Positions 1-8,246 of a DNA stretch of 64,000 bases are shown piece by piece. A program made the position numbers and the translations under genes. The stretch's first letter is position 1. Every line of letters starts with the position of its first letter. The notes beneath the pieces are model-generated. The model did not search any database. It worked only from the letters and a program-made list of their open reading frames with translations, and was not told the origin of the DNA. Origin of the DNA: Mariniphaga sediminis. GTDB lineage: Bacteria > Bacteroidota > Bacteroidia > Bacteroidales > Prolixibacteraceae. The stretch spans positions 558,001 through 622,000 of the forward strand of contig NZ_QWET01000001.1 in assembly GCF_003573545.1 (NCBI RefSeq). The letters run 5' to 3'.

Positions 1-677
1 TTGTGGGTGTAATTTGCAACCGGAATAACAGAAAGATCACATTTTTTTGAGGAGCCGAACCATTGTTCTCCATTAATCATCTGAGCCAATTCCCCGATAG
101 TACAGCCGTGAACAATTGGAATGGGGTGCATCCCAACAAACGATCTGTATTTGGGTTCGAGAACCGGCCCGGCTACATAGTCGCCGTTCGGGTTGGGACG
201 GTCGAATACCCAAAGCGGCTTCCCGTTTTCAGCGCAGGCTTCCATCACCAAATGAAGGGTTGAGATGTAGGTGTAAAACCGGCATCCAACATCCTGGATG
301 TCAAAAATCAGAAGATCCAAATCAGAAAGGTGCTCAGGAGTGGGTTTTTTGGTCGCGCCGTAGAGAGAAATTACCGGTATTCCCGTTTTGCTGTCCACAC
401 CGTCTTCAATTTTTTCACCGGCAGAGGCATCTCCCCTAAAGCCATGTTCTGGCGCGAAAATCATTTGTACGTCTACTTTTTGCTGTAGAAGGTAATCAAT
501 CAGATGAATATCACCTTTCATGGAAGTATGGTTTACAACAACCCCAATTTTTTTATCTTGAAGGGTGGGAAGGTATTTTTCGGGTTGTTCTGCGCCGGTT
601 TTTATTTTTCCGGTATTTTCTCCATCGCATGACAAATACAAAACAACTACTGTTAGAAGTCCAATGATTTTAAACAT
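1..677 (-). CDS. Exo-beta-N-acetylmuramidase NamZ-like (DUF1343) lipoprotein, 3' end cut by window edge
   Basis: Reading the minus strand from the ATG at 677 gives an open frame of 225 codons that runs off the left edge, so the C-terminal part is missing. The start is a lipoprotein signal peptide (LLTVVVLYLSC, Cys17 as lipidation site). The mature part has the features of DUF1343, the family of exo-acting N-acetylmuramidases: an N-terminal Rossmann-like domain with IGVVVNHTS, then MIFAPEHGFRGDA, LLIFDIQDVGCRFYTYIST, and a stretch with FDRPNPNG and VHGCTIGELAQMING. Family members remove MurNAc from the non-reducing end of peptidoglycan fragments during wall recycling. The protein probably sits in the periplasm or outer membrane. 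It lies 60 bp downstream of the next gene on the same strand and may be co-transcribed with it. Family assignment is firm; substrate is inferred from the family. Confidence 0.88.
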   Translation of the reverse strand, partial: MFKIIGLLTVVVLYLSCDGENTGKIKTGAEQPEKYLPTLQDKKIGVVVNHTSMKGDIHLIDYLLQQKVDVQMIFAPEHGFRGDASAGEKIEDGVDSKTGIPVISLYGATKKPTPEHLSDLDLLIFDIQDVGCRFYTYISTLHLVMEACAENGKPLWVFDRPNPNGDYVAGPVLEPKYRSFVGMHPIPIVHGCTIGELAQMINGEQWFGSSKKCDLSVIPVANYTH

Positions 678-738
678 GTGTATTCTTTTAAATTTTGTGT
701 GCTAAAAATACCAATTGAATTTTCGAAAACCTAAATTA

Positions 739-1614
739 TCATTGTGAATTTCCGAACGGGATTGAAAAACCGAGCCAGGGGATGCCCACAAAATCAATAC
801 CGGATCCAAAAGGAACAAAAAGACCGAAGTCAAGAGCGGCCCTTTTTATAATCCATCGGGCGCCGCCACTGATTATTCCTCCCCCATCTTCACTCACTCC
901 GATGTAATAGTTTTCAGAAATAAAATACCAGCGGGGGGAAAGCCTGAACATCCCACTGATGTTGACGATCGGTGAAGAAGCCCATTCTCCGTCAGCAAAT
1001 CCGTATCCCAGTCCAATGCTTATGTTTCTGTCTGGCGGGCCAAAGGTAGAAATACCGTATGCGAGGCCAAACGTTCCTTCCGTTTCTCCCAATACGGTTC
1101 CAATTAAGGCTCCGGCACCTAAATTGAATTTTTCTTTTTCAACAGGGAAAGATATTTTGGGACTGATAAAAACCGGAGTTGGTCCTCCACCAAATAAAAA
1201 CAAGGGGACGACAGCACCTCCGATTGAAAAATTATCAGTTATGCCGTAAGCAAACTGGTTCCACAGAACCCAAATATTTTGATAATACCCTTCGCCTTTT
1301 TTCAACCCGTACCCGTTGGGAGACCAGAAATAGCGTGATGCCTGCGGATTGGGAAACCAGACCTTGCCATCTTTTATTTGTTGTGATTGAATGTTTTTTT
1401 GCGATTTGATGTCAGTTTTCAGAATGGAGATTTCCCCCAGTCTTTGTGTGGAAAGGATAATTTTATCTGTGTCTTCTTTGGTAATTCGCCCGACATATTC
1501 GTTGCCGTCACGCGTTTCAATTCTAACCAGGGAAGTGTCGGCATTTGTCTGGGCCTTTAATAAAATAGTAGAAACAAAGAGACATATAAATAGAAAGGTT
1601 TTAGAAGCTTTCAT
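739..1614 (-). CDS. Secreted hypothetical protein, probably an outer-membrane beta-structure
   Basis: A 291-residue protein starting at MKASKTF, which begins directly with a signal peptide (hydrophobic FLFICLFVSTILL, cleavage near LKAQ). A longer frame starts nine codons earlier but would put charged residues before the signal. After the signal comes a short all-beta segment (VRIETRDGNEYVGRI to ISILKTDI) that looks like a small Sm/SH3-like barrel. It is followed by a long region of alternating glycine/aromatic strands (GIGGAVVPLFLFGGG, FGLAYGISTFGPP, SIGLGYGFADG) ending in GFSIPFGNSQ, typical of an outer-membrane barrel. I do not recognise a functional family. It lies between rhlE and the DUF1343 gene on the same strand, but nothing there fixes its role. 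Confidence 0.7.
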   Translation of the reverse strand: MKASKTFLFICLFVSTILLKAQTNADTSLVRIETRDGNEYVGRITKEDTDKIILSTQRLGEISILKTDIKSQKNIQSQQIKDGKVWFPNPQASRYFWSPNGYGLKKGEGYYQNIWVLWNQFAYGITDNFSIGGAVVPLFLFGGGPTPVFISPKISFPVEKEKFNLGAGALIGTVLGETEGTFGLAYGISTFGPPDRNISIGLGYGFADGEWASSPIVNISGMFRLSPRWYFISENYYIGVSEDGGGIISGGARWIIKRAALDFGLFVPFGSGIDFVGIPWLGFSIPFGNSQ

Positions 1615-1699
1615 GTTTGAATGATTTAAGTCTATTTTCAATAATCGAGGTGTAAGTTACGTAAATCTGTGATGGCAGTCAAGAGCAGATTAACAGTAG

Positions 1700-2968
1700 T
1701 TAACCACGGCCATGATTATTATTTCCATGTCTTTTTGAAAACTTCTGGGTCCCTTTTTTTTCTGTTGGTCTTATTTTTTTTCCGAAATTTTTTCTTTTGA
1801 AGTCTTTTCGCGGTTTAAATACTTTCCACTCTGGCCCTTCATTCATCCCCTCGGGTAGAGGGATTTTTATTACCTCCCTTTCAATTAATTTTTCGATTTG
1901 GTGGAATTTCCCCATTTCCTTTTCGTTGATTAGGGTAAGTGCCACTCCCGTAGCGTCAGCTCTGGCCGTGCGTCCTACACGGTGCACATAATCTTCCGCA
2001 TCATGTGGTACGTCGAAATTGATGATGAGGTTAATTTCCTTTATATCAATACCTCGGCTGAGCACATCGGTAGCTACCAAAATTCGGGTACGTCGGGCTT
2101 TAAATGCCTGCAACACCTTTTCCCTTTCTGTCTGTTCCAAATCAGAAGAGATAGGCTCTACGGATAAATTATTTTTCTTGAGGGAAAGGGCCAGTTCAGT
2201 TACTTTCTTTTTGGTAGAACAGAAAATAAGAATGCTGTTGTATTCCGGTTTCCCTGAAATCAGACGGTTAATCAGATCAATTTTTTGATTCTCATAACAA
2301 AGGTAGGCGGCCTGCAAAACTCCTTCTGCCGGTTTCGACATGGAGATGTTTATCTCGTGAGGTTTTTGTAGTATTTTCGATGCAAGTGTCCTGATCTTCG
2401 GGGCCATGGTGGCACTGAACATGAGTGTTTGCCTCTCTTTGGGCAGGAACGAGATAATTTTCAGAATATCGTCGTAAAAACCAATGTCGAGCATCCGGTC
2501 GGCTTCATCGAGGATGAGGTATTTTATGGTGTCGAACTTTACGTATCCAAGGTTAAGATGGGCAATAAGCTTGCCCGGTGTGGCAATTACAATATCGGCT
2601 CCCTGTGTGAGTGCCCTTTTTTGCTGTCCCCAATCGTCTCCATCGCTGCCACCGTAAATGGCAATGGAATGAATGCCGAGTCCGTAAGCAATTCCCTGCA
2701 CTTGCTGGTCGATTTGAACTGCCAGTTCACGCGTTGGCACCAAAATCAATGTGGTGGTTTCGCCTGACGGATGATCCATAATCAGATCGAGTACCGGAAT
2801 AACAAAGGCCGCTGTTTTTCCTGTACCTGTTTGAGCGCATGCAATCAGATCGTGTCTGCCCAATATCTCAGGAATGGCTTGCTCCTGGATGGGGGTGGCG
2901 TTTTTAAAGCCCATATAAGAAATGGCATCGAGAATATCGTTGTGTATGCCTAATTTAGAAAATTCCAT
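1700..2968 (-). CDS. rhlE: DEAD-box ATP-dependent RNA helicase, RhlE type
   Basis: A 422-residue cytoplasmic RNA helicase with all core motifs in order: F and Q motif (FKNATPIQEQAIP, residues 21-33), motif I AQTGTGKT (45-52), Ia PTRELA (78-83), TPGKL (130-134), DEAD (154-157), SAT (185-187), the second RecA domain with LVATDVLSRGIDI, and motif VI HRVGRTARA. The tail after about residue 380 is rich in Lys, Arg, Gly and Asn (KRKNFGKK, KRHGNNNHGRG), as in RhlE/CsdA-like proteins that use basic tails for RNA binding. It unwinds short RNA duplexes in ribosome assembly or mRNA turnover. It is followed by the secreted hypothetical gene and preceded by the patatin gene with an 82-bp gap that contains a hairpin. 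The family is certain; the exact subfamily name is less so. Confidence 0.93.
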   Translation of the reverse strand: MEFSKLGIHNDILDAISYMGFKNATPIQEQAIPEILGRHDLIACAQTGTGKTAAFVIPVLDLIMDHPSGETTTLILVPTRELAVQIDQQVQGIAYGLGIHSIAIYGGSDGDDWGQQKRALTQGADIVIATPGKLIAHLNLGYVKFDTIKYLILDEADRMLDIGFYDDILKIISFLPKERQTLMFSATMAPKIRTLASKILQKPHEINISMSKPAEGVLQAAYLCYENQKIDLINRLISGKPEYNSILIFCSTKKKVTELALSLKKNNLSVEPISSDLEQTEREKVLQAFKARRTRILVATDVLSRGIDIKEINLIINFDVPHDAEDYVHRVGRTARADATGVALTLINEKEMGKFHQIEKLIEREVIKIPLPEGMNEGPEWKVFKPRKDFKRKNFGKKIRPTEKKGTQKFSKRHGNNNHGRG

Positions 2969-3000
2969 TTAGTAATCCCTTTTTCACAAAATAAAAACCT

Positions 3001-3020
3001 GAAACAAAATCGTTTGTTTC
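3001..3020 (-). terminator. AT-rich hairpin between patatin gene and rhlE
   Basis: An inverted repeat GAAACAAA (3001-3008) / TTTGTTTC (3013-3020) with a 4-base loop. Read on the minus strand it is followed by AGGTTTTTATTTT, so it could be a weak intrinsic terminator for the patatin gene or a structure in the rhlE leader. The stem has only two G/C pairs, so it is not convincing as a strong terminator. Confidence 0.3.
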
Positions 3021-3050
3021 ACGGGGACAAAGTAAGTGAAATTTATTGAG

Positions 3051-4292
3051 TTACTCTCTTATTTTTTTGTAGGCTTCCCAATCGAACGATTTTATAAATT
3101 CAAGGCCTTTGCGTGCGCCAAGCAGAAACAGTTTCTTTTTCTTTTCATCGCTCATTTTGAAATTGAGCCAGTTAAAGTCTTTGTCTGCATCTATAAAACA
3201 AATCAGTTTCCTGAAGTCCGGATTTTGAAGCAAAAATTCATTGTCTGCATCGTGTCGCATGGTGCTGACCATTGAACCTACAAAGGTGCCCAAATCATCC
3301 ACATCAGCAAACTCTTCGCGGTAAGAACTTAGTTTTACTCCAAAGGTAGGTTTGCGTGGCACCCTTTTAAATTTGGCATGAAATACATTAATTGGGAAGT
3401 TGGAAATCATACCGCCGTCTACGAATTTAACTTTTTGAGGAATGGGTCCGTAAAAGTTAGCCAGTTTTATCCATTCACCGCTTGCAGGTTCTCCGGCTGC
3501 CGGAATGTTGTCAATTGAGAACGGAACGAAGAAGAACGGCACCGACATGGAAGCACGCACCAATTTTGCCGGAGATATTTCATTGACATGTTCTCCCCAA
3601 TACAAATGGGCCATTTGCGGAAAAAGTACCTTTGTTTGTGTGGTAACATCGGCAGTTATAATGTGCATTTGCGCTGAATCGTCGGTAATTGGTTCGCCGG
3701 TAATCCGGTGTTTCAGCCCTTTGGGAAAATATTCTTTACTTCGTTTTTCCAGCAACTCACCAATGGTGGTAATCTTGTTGGTCGATTCTTTTAGTACAGT
3801 TTCAATCCATTGCTCGAAGGCCCTTCCAGGGTTTAACCCCAGGTTTACAAAGAGCGCTTTTTTTATTTTGCGTATATTCCAAAGAAGTTTGACCAGCATT
3901 TTTTTTATGGGCGTACCATCAATAATTTTTTGCATAATGGCTTTCAATGCCGGGTCGCCATCAACAAATTCAAATAAATCCTGTTTGGCTAAAACGTCGA
4001 GTACCTGTTTCGATTTTTCTTTTTCTATAGAGTCAATTCCGGCAAGCACCAGCGTGTTGATAGCACCGGCTGAGGTTCCGGCCAAATGAAAAAAACGAAT
4101 TCCCGCTGTTTCAAGAATATATGTATAACCGACAAGGGCAATGCCCAAAACCCCTCCACCTTCCTGCACCAGGTCAACATACTGGAGGCCATTCTCGTCA
4201 ATTACATCTGAAAAAATTTTGCTTTTTAGTTTTTCTGCTTCTTTGGTTAGTTGCTGAAATTCAGGTTGATTGGTAAAGTCTTCGTAATTCAT
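3051..4292 (-). CDS. Patatin-like phospholipase (cytosolic-type serine lipase)
   Basis: A 413-residue protein with a patatin fold. The glycine-rich oxyanion loop EGGGVLG (44-50) is followed by the nucleophile elbow GTSAG (72-76, Ser74), and the catalytic Asp lies in VDGGM roughly at residue 300, so the Ser-Asp dyad is complete. Patatins hydrolyse acyl chains from phospho- or neutral lipids. No signal peptide or barrel domain is present, so it is not the two-partner PlpD type and is probably cytoplasmic or membrane-peripheral. I chose the start at MNYEDF because the longer frame overlaps the preceding radical SAM gene and carries no family similarity. The central helical insertion (around residues 110-160) is rich in Lys and Ile. 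No neighbour hints at a substrate. Confidence 0.9.
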   Translation of the reverse strand: MNYEDFTNQPEFQQLTKEAEKLKSKIFSDVIDENGLQYVDLVQEGGGVLGIALVGYTYILETAGIRFFHLAGTSAGAINTLVLAGIDSIEKEKSKQVLDVLAKQDLFEFVDGDPALKAIMQKIIDGTPIKKMLVKLLWNIRKIKKALFVNLGLNPGRAFEQWIETVLKESTNKITTIGELLEKRSKEYFPKGLKHRITGEPITDDSAQMHIITADVTTQTKVLFPQMAHLYWGEHVNEISPAKLVRASMSVPFFFVPFSIDNIPAAGEPASGEWIKLANFYGPIPQKVKFVDGGMISNFPINVFHAKFKRVPRKPTFGVKLSSYREEFADVDDLGTFVGSMVSTMRHDADNEFLLQNPDFRKLICFIDADKDFNWLNFKMSDEKKKKLFLLGARKGLEFIKSFDWEAYKKIRE

Positions 4293-4378
4293 TTTATGTA
4301 ATAAGTTTAAATTATCAGATAAAAAGATACGTAATTTATCCGGGATTATTTTATGTTCTGAACAGAATTTTTGTTGGG

Positions 4379-5389
4379 TTATCCCATGACAATATTTGCC
4401 GGTGCCCCACATTTCGGGCACCGTCCGTCAAAATCAGCCGAAATAATTTTTGTCTGGTACCCGTTTCTTTCGATCAACAAGGTACCGCAACTGCTACAAA
4501 AGGTCGACGATTTTTTTCCTTCATTCACATTTCCAAGATACACATATTGTAAGTGTTGGGAGGCAATGGAAAACAGGTTGTTTAAGGTTTTTTGCGGAGT
4601 GGGAGGGAGCGTTGACCGGTATTGAGGAAAATAGCGCGAAAGATGAAGGGGAACTTCGGGACCCAGTTCAGCGGCAATCCATTTTACCATTTTTTCAAAT
4701 GCTGATTCATCATCGTTGAGGCTGGTAATTACAAGATTTGTAATTTCCAGATGGCTTTCGCTGCCGGCAATTGTTTTCAATGTTTCCTTTACCGGTTTCA
4801 GTTTGCCTTTTGTTTGTTTTTTATAAAAATTGTTATCGAAAGCTTTCAGATCGATATTAAAAGCATCAATATAAGGTAAGATCCGGGAAAGGGGTTCCGG
4901 ATTAATATATCCATTGGAAACTACCACATTCCTAAGCCCGTTTTCGTGCGATAACTGGGCGATGTCGCTCATAAATTCATAAAAAGTGAACGGTTCATTG
5001 TAAGTGTACGCGATGCCAATGTTATTGCGAACCGAAAGAGCTCTGTTCACAATTTGCTCGGAAGTGACGGAATGAAAGCCGTAAAATTCGGTGGCCCGGC
5101 ATTGAGAAATATGGTGGTTTTGGCAAAAGTTGCAATGCAGGTTGCATCCCACTTCTCCTATTGAAAGGATGTTTTTTCCCGGATAAAAATGATAGAGTGG
5201 TTTTTTTTCGATGGGGTCGGTGCTCAGTGCGGCTACTTTGTTGTAAACATGGGTAACTAATGTTCCTTCCACATTTTCACGCACTTTGCAGCTTCCGGTT
5301 TGTCCGGGTTTTAGTTCGCAGAACCATGGGCAGAGGAGGCATTTTACTAAATCGTTTTTTTGTTTCTCGTAAAACAGCGCTTCCTGCAT
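4379..5389 (-). CDS. amrS: AmmeMemoRadiSam-system radical SAM enzyme (AmrS-like)
   Basis: A 336-residue radical SAM protein. The cluster motif is C82-xxx-C86-xx-C89 (GCNLHCNFCQNH), preceded by an N-terminal cysteine-rich segment (CLLCPWFC ... GSC) and ending with a CxxC-x(n)-CxxC zinc-ribbon-like tail (FCSSCG, RCPKCG). This is the arrangement of the AmmeMemoRadiSam enzymes, also described as pyruvate-formate-lyase-activase-like. The family normally works with Memo and AMMECR1 proteins, and none is in this window. I chose the ATG at 5389; the longer frame begins with TTG. The gene is divergent from the SLC13 transporter, and its 3' end is 86 bp from the patatin start. The biochemical substrate of the family is not settled. 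Confidence 0.85.
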   Translation of the reverse strand: MQEALFYEKQKNDLVKCLLCPWFCELKPGQTGSCKVRENVEGTLVTHVYNKVAALSTDPIEKKPLYHFYPGKNILSIGEVGCNLHCNFCQNHHISQCRATEFYGFHSVTSEQIVNRALSVRNNIGIAYTYNEPFTFYEFMSDIAQLSHENGLRNVVVSNGYINPEPLSRILPYIDAFNIDLKAFDNNFYKKQTKGKLKPVKETLKTIAGSESHLEITNLVITSLNDDESAFEKMVKWIAAELGPEVPLHLSRYFPQYRSTLPPTPQKTLNNLFSIASQHLQYVYLGNVNEGKKSSTFCSSCGTLLIERNGYQTKIISADFDGRCPKCGAPANIVMG

Positions 5390-5448
5390 TTTTTCTGTTT
5401 TTTTCAAAATTACAAATTTTCTTTTGTTTCTTTAGCTTCCGTTTTTTG

Positions 5449-5482
5449 TTTGAAATCAGGTATTCGAAACAAAATAAATTTG
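5449..5482 (+). promoter_or_regulatory. Candidate Bacteroidota promoter giving a leaderless SLC13 transcript
   Basis: The sequence TAAATTTG at 5475-5482 matches the Bacteroidota -7 consensus TANNTTTG. TTTG lies at 5449-5452 with a 22-base spacer, at the long end of what is accepted. The gene's ATG begins at 5487, so transcription would start at or next to the start codon, giving little or no leader. No ribosome binding site is visible. This is inference from consensus only. Confidence 0.35.
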
Positions 5483-5486
5483 TGGC

Positions 5487-7028
5487 ATGCCAAAACCTAT
5501 AAGAAAAAAGACACTTCGTGTAAGGCAGGCAGCGTTGATTATTGCGCCTGTTATCAGTTTACTGATTATTTTATTTGCTGATCTGGATCCCGGGAATAGA
5601 AAGGTGACTTATACGTTTGCCATTGCAGTTTTAATGGCTACCTGGTGGATTACCGAAGCGATTCCACTGGCTGCAACGGCACTTATCCCGGTGGCACTTT
5701 TCCCGTTGTTTGGAGTAGTCGATGGAAAGACGGTGTCAGCCATGTATTTCAACCACCTTATTTTTCTTTTTATAGGTGGTTTTTTAATGGCCTTTGCCAT
5801 GGAACGCTGGAACCTGCATCGACGAATTGCCCTTCGGATTTTGATTCTTTTCGGGATAAGCCCGGGACGCATTTTACTGGGATTTATGCTGGCTACTGCA
5901 TTTTTGTCCATGTGGATGTCGAATACCGCCACGGCAATGATGATGGTGCCTATTGCCCTGTCTATTATACTGAAGCTTGAAGAGAACTTGGGAAAAAAGA
6001 GTACCCACCGGTATTCCACTGGTTTGCTGCTCGCTATTGCCTATTCGGCTTCTATTGGCGGGATCTCCACCCTTGTGGGTACGCCACCCAATTTATCGTT
6101 TGCCCGGATTGTTTCGATTATTTTTCCTCAAATGACAGAAATTTCATTTGCCGACTGGTTTTTGTTTGCCTTTCCTGTTACGGTGTTACTGTTTTTATCA
6201 GCCTGGGCATTGTTATTTTTTCTTTTTCGCCCCAAAAAGAAATGGGAAAACTTAAAGTTGGATGATTTCCGAAGGGAGTATGAATTACTGGGGGGTGCGA
6301 AACCGGAGGAGAAAATCGTGTTGGGATTATTTTCTGTTCTCGCATTGCTTTGGATTTTCAGAACAGGATTTGAAATACAGTCGGTGAAAATACCTGGCTG
6401 GTCGCTTTTGTTTAACTCTCCTGATTTTATTAACGACGGAACGGTGGCTATTTTTATTGCGCTTCTGTTGTTTGCTATTCCTTCAAAAACAGAGCCGGGT
6501 GAGCGGCTGATGAATTGGAAAACTGCTAACCGGACTCCCTGGGGTATTGTATTGCTTTTTGGCGGCGGATTTGCGCTGGCGCAGGGGTTTGTCGATTCCG
6601 GTCTTTCCGTCTGGATGGGAGAGCAGTTGGCCGTACTGGCAAATGTAAAGCCTATCTTTCTGACGCTGGCAAACGTTTCCCTGATGTCGTTGCTAACGGA
6701 GCTGACTTCCAATGTTGCAACTACACAGATTATTTTGCCGGTTTTGGCAGATTTGGCTGTTTCTGTTTCCATAAACCCGCTATTACTGATGATCCCTGCA
6801 ACTATTGCTGCGTCGCTGGCCTTTATGTTGCCGGTGGCAACACCGCCCAATGCCATTATTTTTGGTACGAACAGGATTACAATAAAAGAAATGGTAAAAG
6901 CAGGTGTTCTTTTAAATATAATCGGGATAATTATAGCAACCCTGGTTATGTATTTTTGGGGGACCCTGGTTTTTGGTATTGATGTGGGAGCTTTTCCTGA
7001 GTGGGCTGTTTCGGAAGGTAAAGGATAA
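5487..7028 (+). CDS. SLC13/DASS-family sodium:dicarboxylate (anion) symporter
   Basis: A 513-residue membrane protein with about 11-12 hydrophobic segments and the two signature substrate/Na+ loops of the divalent anion:sodium symporters. The first has MSNTATAMMM (about residues 150-160) and TLVGTPPNLSFA (about 197-208); the second has TSNVATTQIILP (about 412-423) and LPVATPPNAIIFG (about 450-462). Family members carry succinate, malate, citrate or sulfate into the cell with Na+. The short basic N-terminus (MPKPIRKK) before the first membrane segment supports this start. It is divergent from amrS and convergent with the small membrane protein downstream. The substrate cannot be read from the sequence; a dicarboxylate is most likely. 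Confidence 0.92.
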   Translation: MPKPIRKKTLRVRQAALIIAPVISLLIILFADLDPGNRKVTYTFAIAVLMATWWITEAIPLAATALIPVALFPLFGVVDGKTVSAMYFNHLIFLFIGGFLMAFAMERWNLHRRIALRILILFGISPGRILLGFMLATAFLSMWMSNTATAMMMVPIALSIILKLEENLGKKSTHRYSTGLLLAIAYSASIGGISTLVGTPPNLSFARIVSIIFPQMTEISFADWFLFAFPVTVLLFLSAWALLFFLFRPKKKWENLKLDDFRREYELLGGAKPEEKIVLGLFSVLALLWIFRTGFEIQSVKIPGWSLLFNSPDFINDGTVAIFIALLLFAIPSKTEPGERLMNWKTANRTPWGIVLLFGGGFALAQGFVDSGLSVWMGEQLAVLANVKPIFLTLANVSLMSLLTELTSNVATTQIILPVLADLAVSVSINPLLLMIPATIAASLAFMLPVATPPNAIIFGTNRITIKEMVKAGVLLNIIGIIIATLVMYFWGTLVFGIDVGAFPEWAVSEGKG

Positions 7029-7035
7029 TAGGGCA

Positions 7036-7085
7036 GGGGACGGTGCCCCATGTTATGATGTCTGCGGCTCCCTGTCTCCGTTTTT
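7036..7085 (+). terminator. Possible intrinsic terminator after SLC13 gene
   Basis: GGGGACGG (7036-7043) can pair with CTGTCTCC (7072-7079) using two G-U pairs, and is followed by GTTTTT. An internal GGGCA/TGCCC pairing competes with this. It lies just after the SLC13 stop, between convergent genes, where a terminator is expected. Confidence 0.35.
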
Positions 7086-7782
7086 AATACTTCACATCGC
7101 CATATCCTATTCGGCGGGGGCCAAAATCGAGTGTAAGCGAGGCCAGGCCAATAGGCGTCATTCCCACCACAAACGGTTTGTTTTTGTATTCAAAATAAAA
7201 CATGGCATATCCATGTTCATAAAAAACGATATCCCCGACTTCGGGCTCGTTTGTTGATGGTAATATTGTTCGAAGATTGTATCGGTCATTCTCCGCTACC
7301 TGTGAATCTGAATATTTGTTAATCATGTATGTGGCAAAGCTCGGCGAATCAAAACCTACCTCAGGGGTGGTTCCTCCCAGGTGCCATTGTGTGGTTTTGT
7401 TCTCAATCATATTCCTCATGGCAGAAAGCATTTCTGTTTGGGACGGATACCTGGAGTACAGTTCTTTATCAATGGAGAAATTGAACGAATGGCGTTTGTC
7501 TTTGTAGTTAACGGCCAGTTCCATCACTTTTTTCATTTCGGCAAGGCTGTCTGTTTTCAGGTTGATATTCTGATTTAGCTCATTGATTGTGCTTTCAAGA
7601 TTTTGTTTTTGAACACGTAACTCTTTTACCTGCTTATTGGCATTGTTCACAGCTAAATAAGAAGCAGATATAAGTATAATAGTGATTACAAGAGGAATTG
7701 AAGAAAATAGAAACATCCGTTTTTTTGACTTCTTTTCTTCGGCCTGAAATTTTCCCAGCATATTTTCATCCCGGTTTTCCAT
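7084..7782 (-). CDS. Hypothetical single-pass membrane protein with coiled coil
   Basis: A 232-residue protein I do not recognise. It has a charged cytoplasmic N-terminus (AEEKKSKKR), one membrane segment (about residues 23-45, MFLFSSIPLVITIILISASYL) and a heptad-like coiled coil (about 48-90, KQVKELRVQKQNLESTINELNQ). A soluble C-terminal domain follows, with GFDSPSFATYMINKYSD and GDIVFYEHGYAMFYFEYKNKPFVVGMTPIG. The last part recalls the barrel of a cell-wall peptidase-like fold, but no catalytic Cys-His pair is evident: Cys is absent. It begins 2 bp after the stop of the next small membrane protein, so the two are very likely co-transcribed and may act together at the inner membrane. Confidence 0.7.
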   Translation of the reverse strand: MENRDENMLGKFQAEEKKSKKRMFLFSSIPLVITIILISASYLAVNNANKQVKELRVQKQNLESTINELNQNINLKTDSLAEMKKVMELAVNYKDKRHSFNFSIDKELYSRYPSQTEMLSAMRNMIENKTTQWHLGGTTPEVGFDSPSFATYMINKYSDSQVAENDRYNLRTILPSTNEPEVGDIVFYEHGYAMFYFEYKNKPFVVGMTPIGLASLTLDFGPRRIGYGDVKY

Positions 7783-7784
7783 AA

Positions 7785-8129
7785 TTAATCCACTACGTTT
7801 TTTTCAATGATTTTCCATATCAGTTCTTCCACTTTCTGTTTATCTTTTCCTTCTGATATTTTGTATTGCTCAGATAATTCGTGAATGAGCTTGATCCTGT
7901 TTCTTCGGTCTATTATTTCTTTGATAGGAAAAGCGCAAATGGAGGAAACAAGTGTACCTGAAACGCTGACCAGGCTTTTCATTTCGTTCGGAAAAGTAAG
8001 AATGTTGAATGAATTCAGCATAATAATCAATATTCCGATAAAAATGATAAGCACGGCAAAACCTATCCGGAACCGAATGGAAGATTTATAAGTCAGAATG
8101 ATTTGATGTATGTACAAATCAATATCCAT
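7785..8129 (-). CDS. Hypothetical small two-pass membrane protein
   Basis: A 114-residue protein starting at the ATG for MDIDLYIHQ; an upstream TTG start would add 18 residues. It has two membrane segments (about 23-43, IGFAVLIIFIGILIIML, and about 54-74, SLVSVSGTLVSSICAF). A charged, helical cytoplasmic tail follows (IDRRNRIKLIHELSEQYKIS ... KQKVEELIWKIIEKN). I recognise no family. Its stop is 2 bp from the start of the coiled-coil membrane protein, implying one transcript. It follows the lactate operon by about 120 bp, but the functional link is unknown. Confidence 0.6.
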   Translation of the reverse strand: MDIDLYIHQIILTYKSSIRFRIGFAVLIIFIGILIIMLNSFNILTFPNEMKSLVSVSGTLVSSICAFPIKEIIDRRNRIKLIHELSEQYKISEGKDKQKVEELIWKIIEKNVVD

Positions 8130-8246
8130 TTCAGAAAAATGATGATTTTCAACCAATTTACTGAAAATAAAGAAGACATGCAAGTATTTTTTTTGTGGCG
8201 GGATAGAATGTTTGCCGTCTGTTTTTAATCAGAATAGTCAGACAGC

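Noticed and set aside
63-439. Two plus-strand frames (66 and 107 codons)
   Set aside because: Both are opposite the DUF1343 gene that runs off the left edge on the minus strand.
3505-4089. 194-codon plus-strand frame
   Set aside because: Antisense to the patatin gene, whose GTSAG and DGG motifs are intact; no family features.
6128-7051. 307-codon minus-strand frame
   Set aside because: It lies wholly opposite the SLC13 gene, which has clear family motifs; its translation has no recognisable domain and is Ser/Lys/Thr-rich, as expected from the complementary strand.
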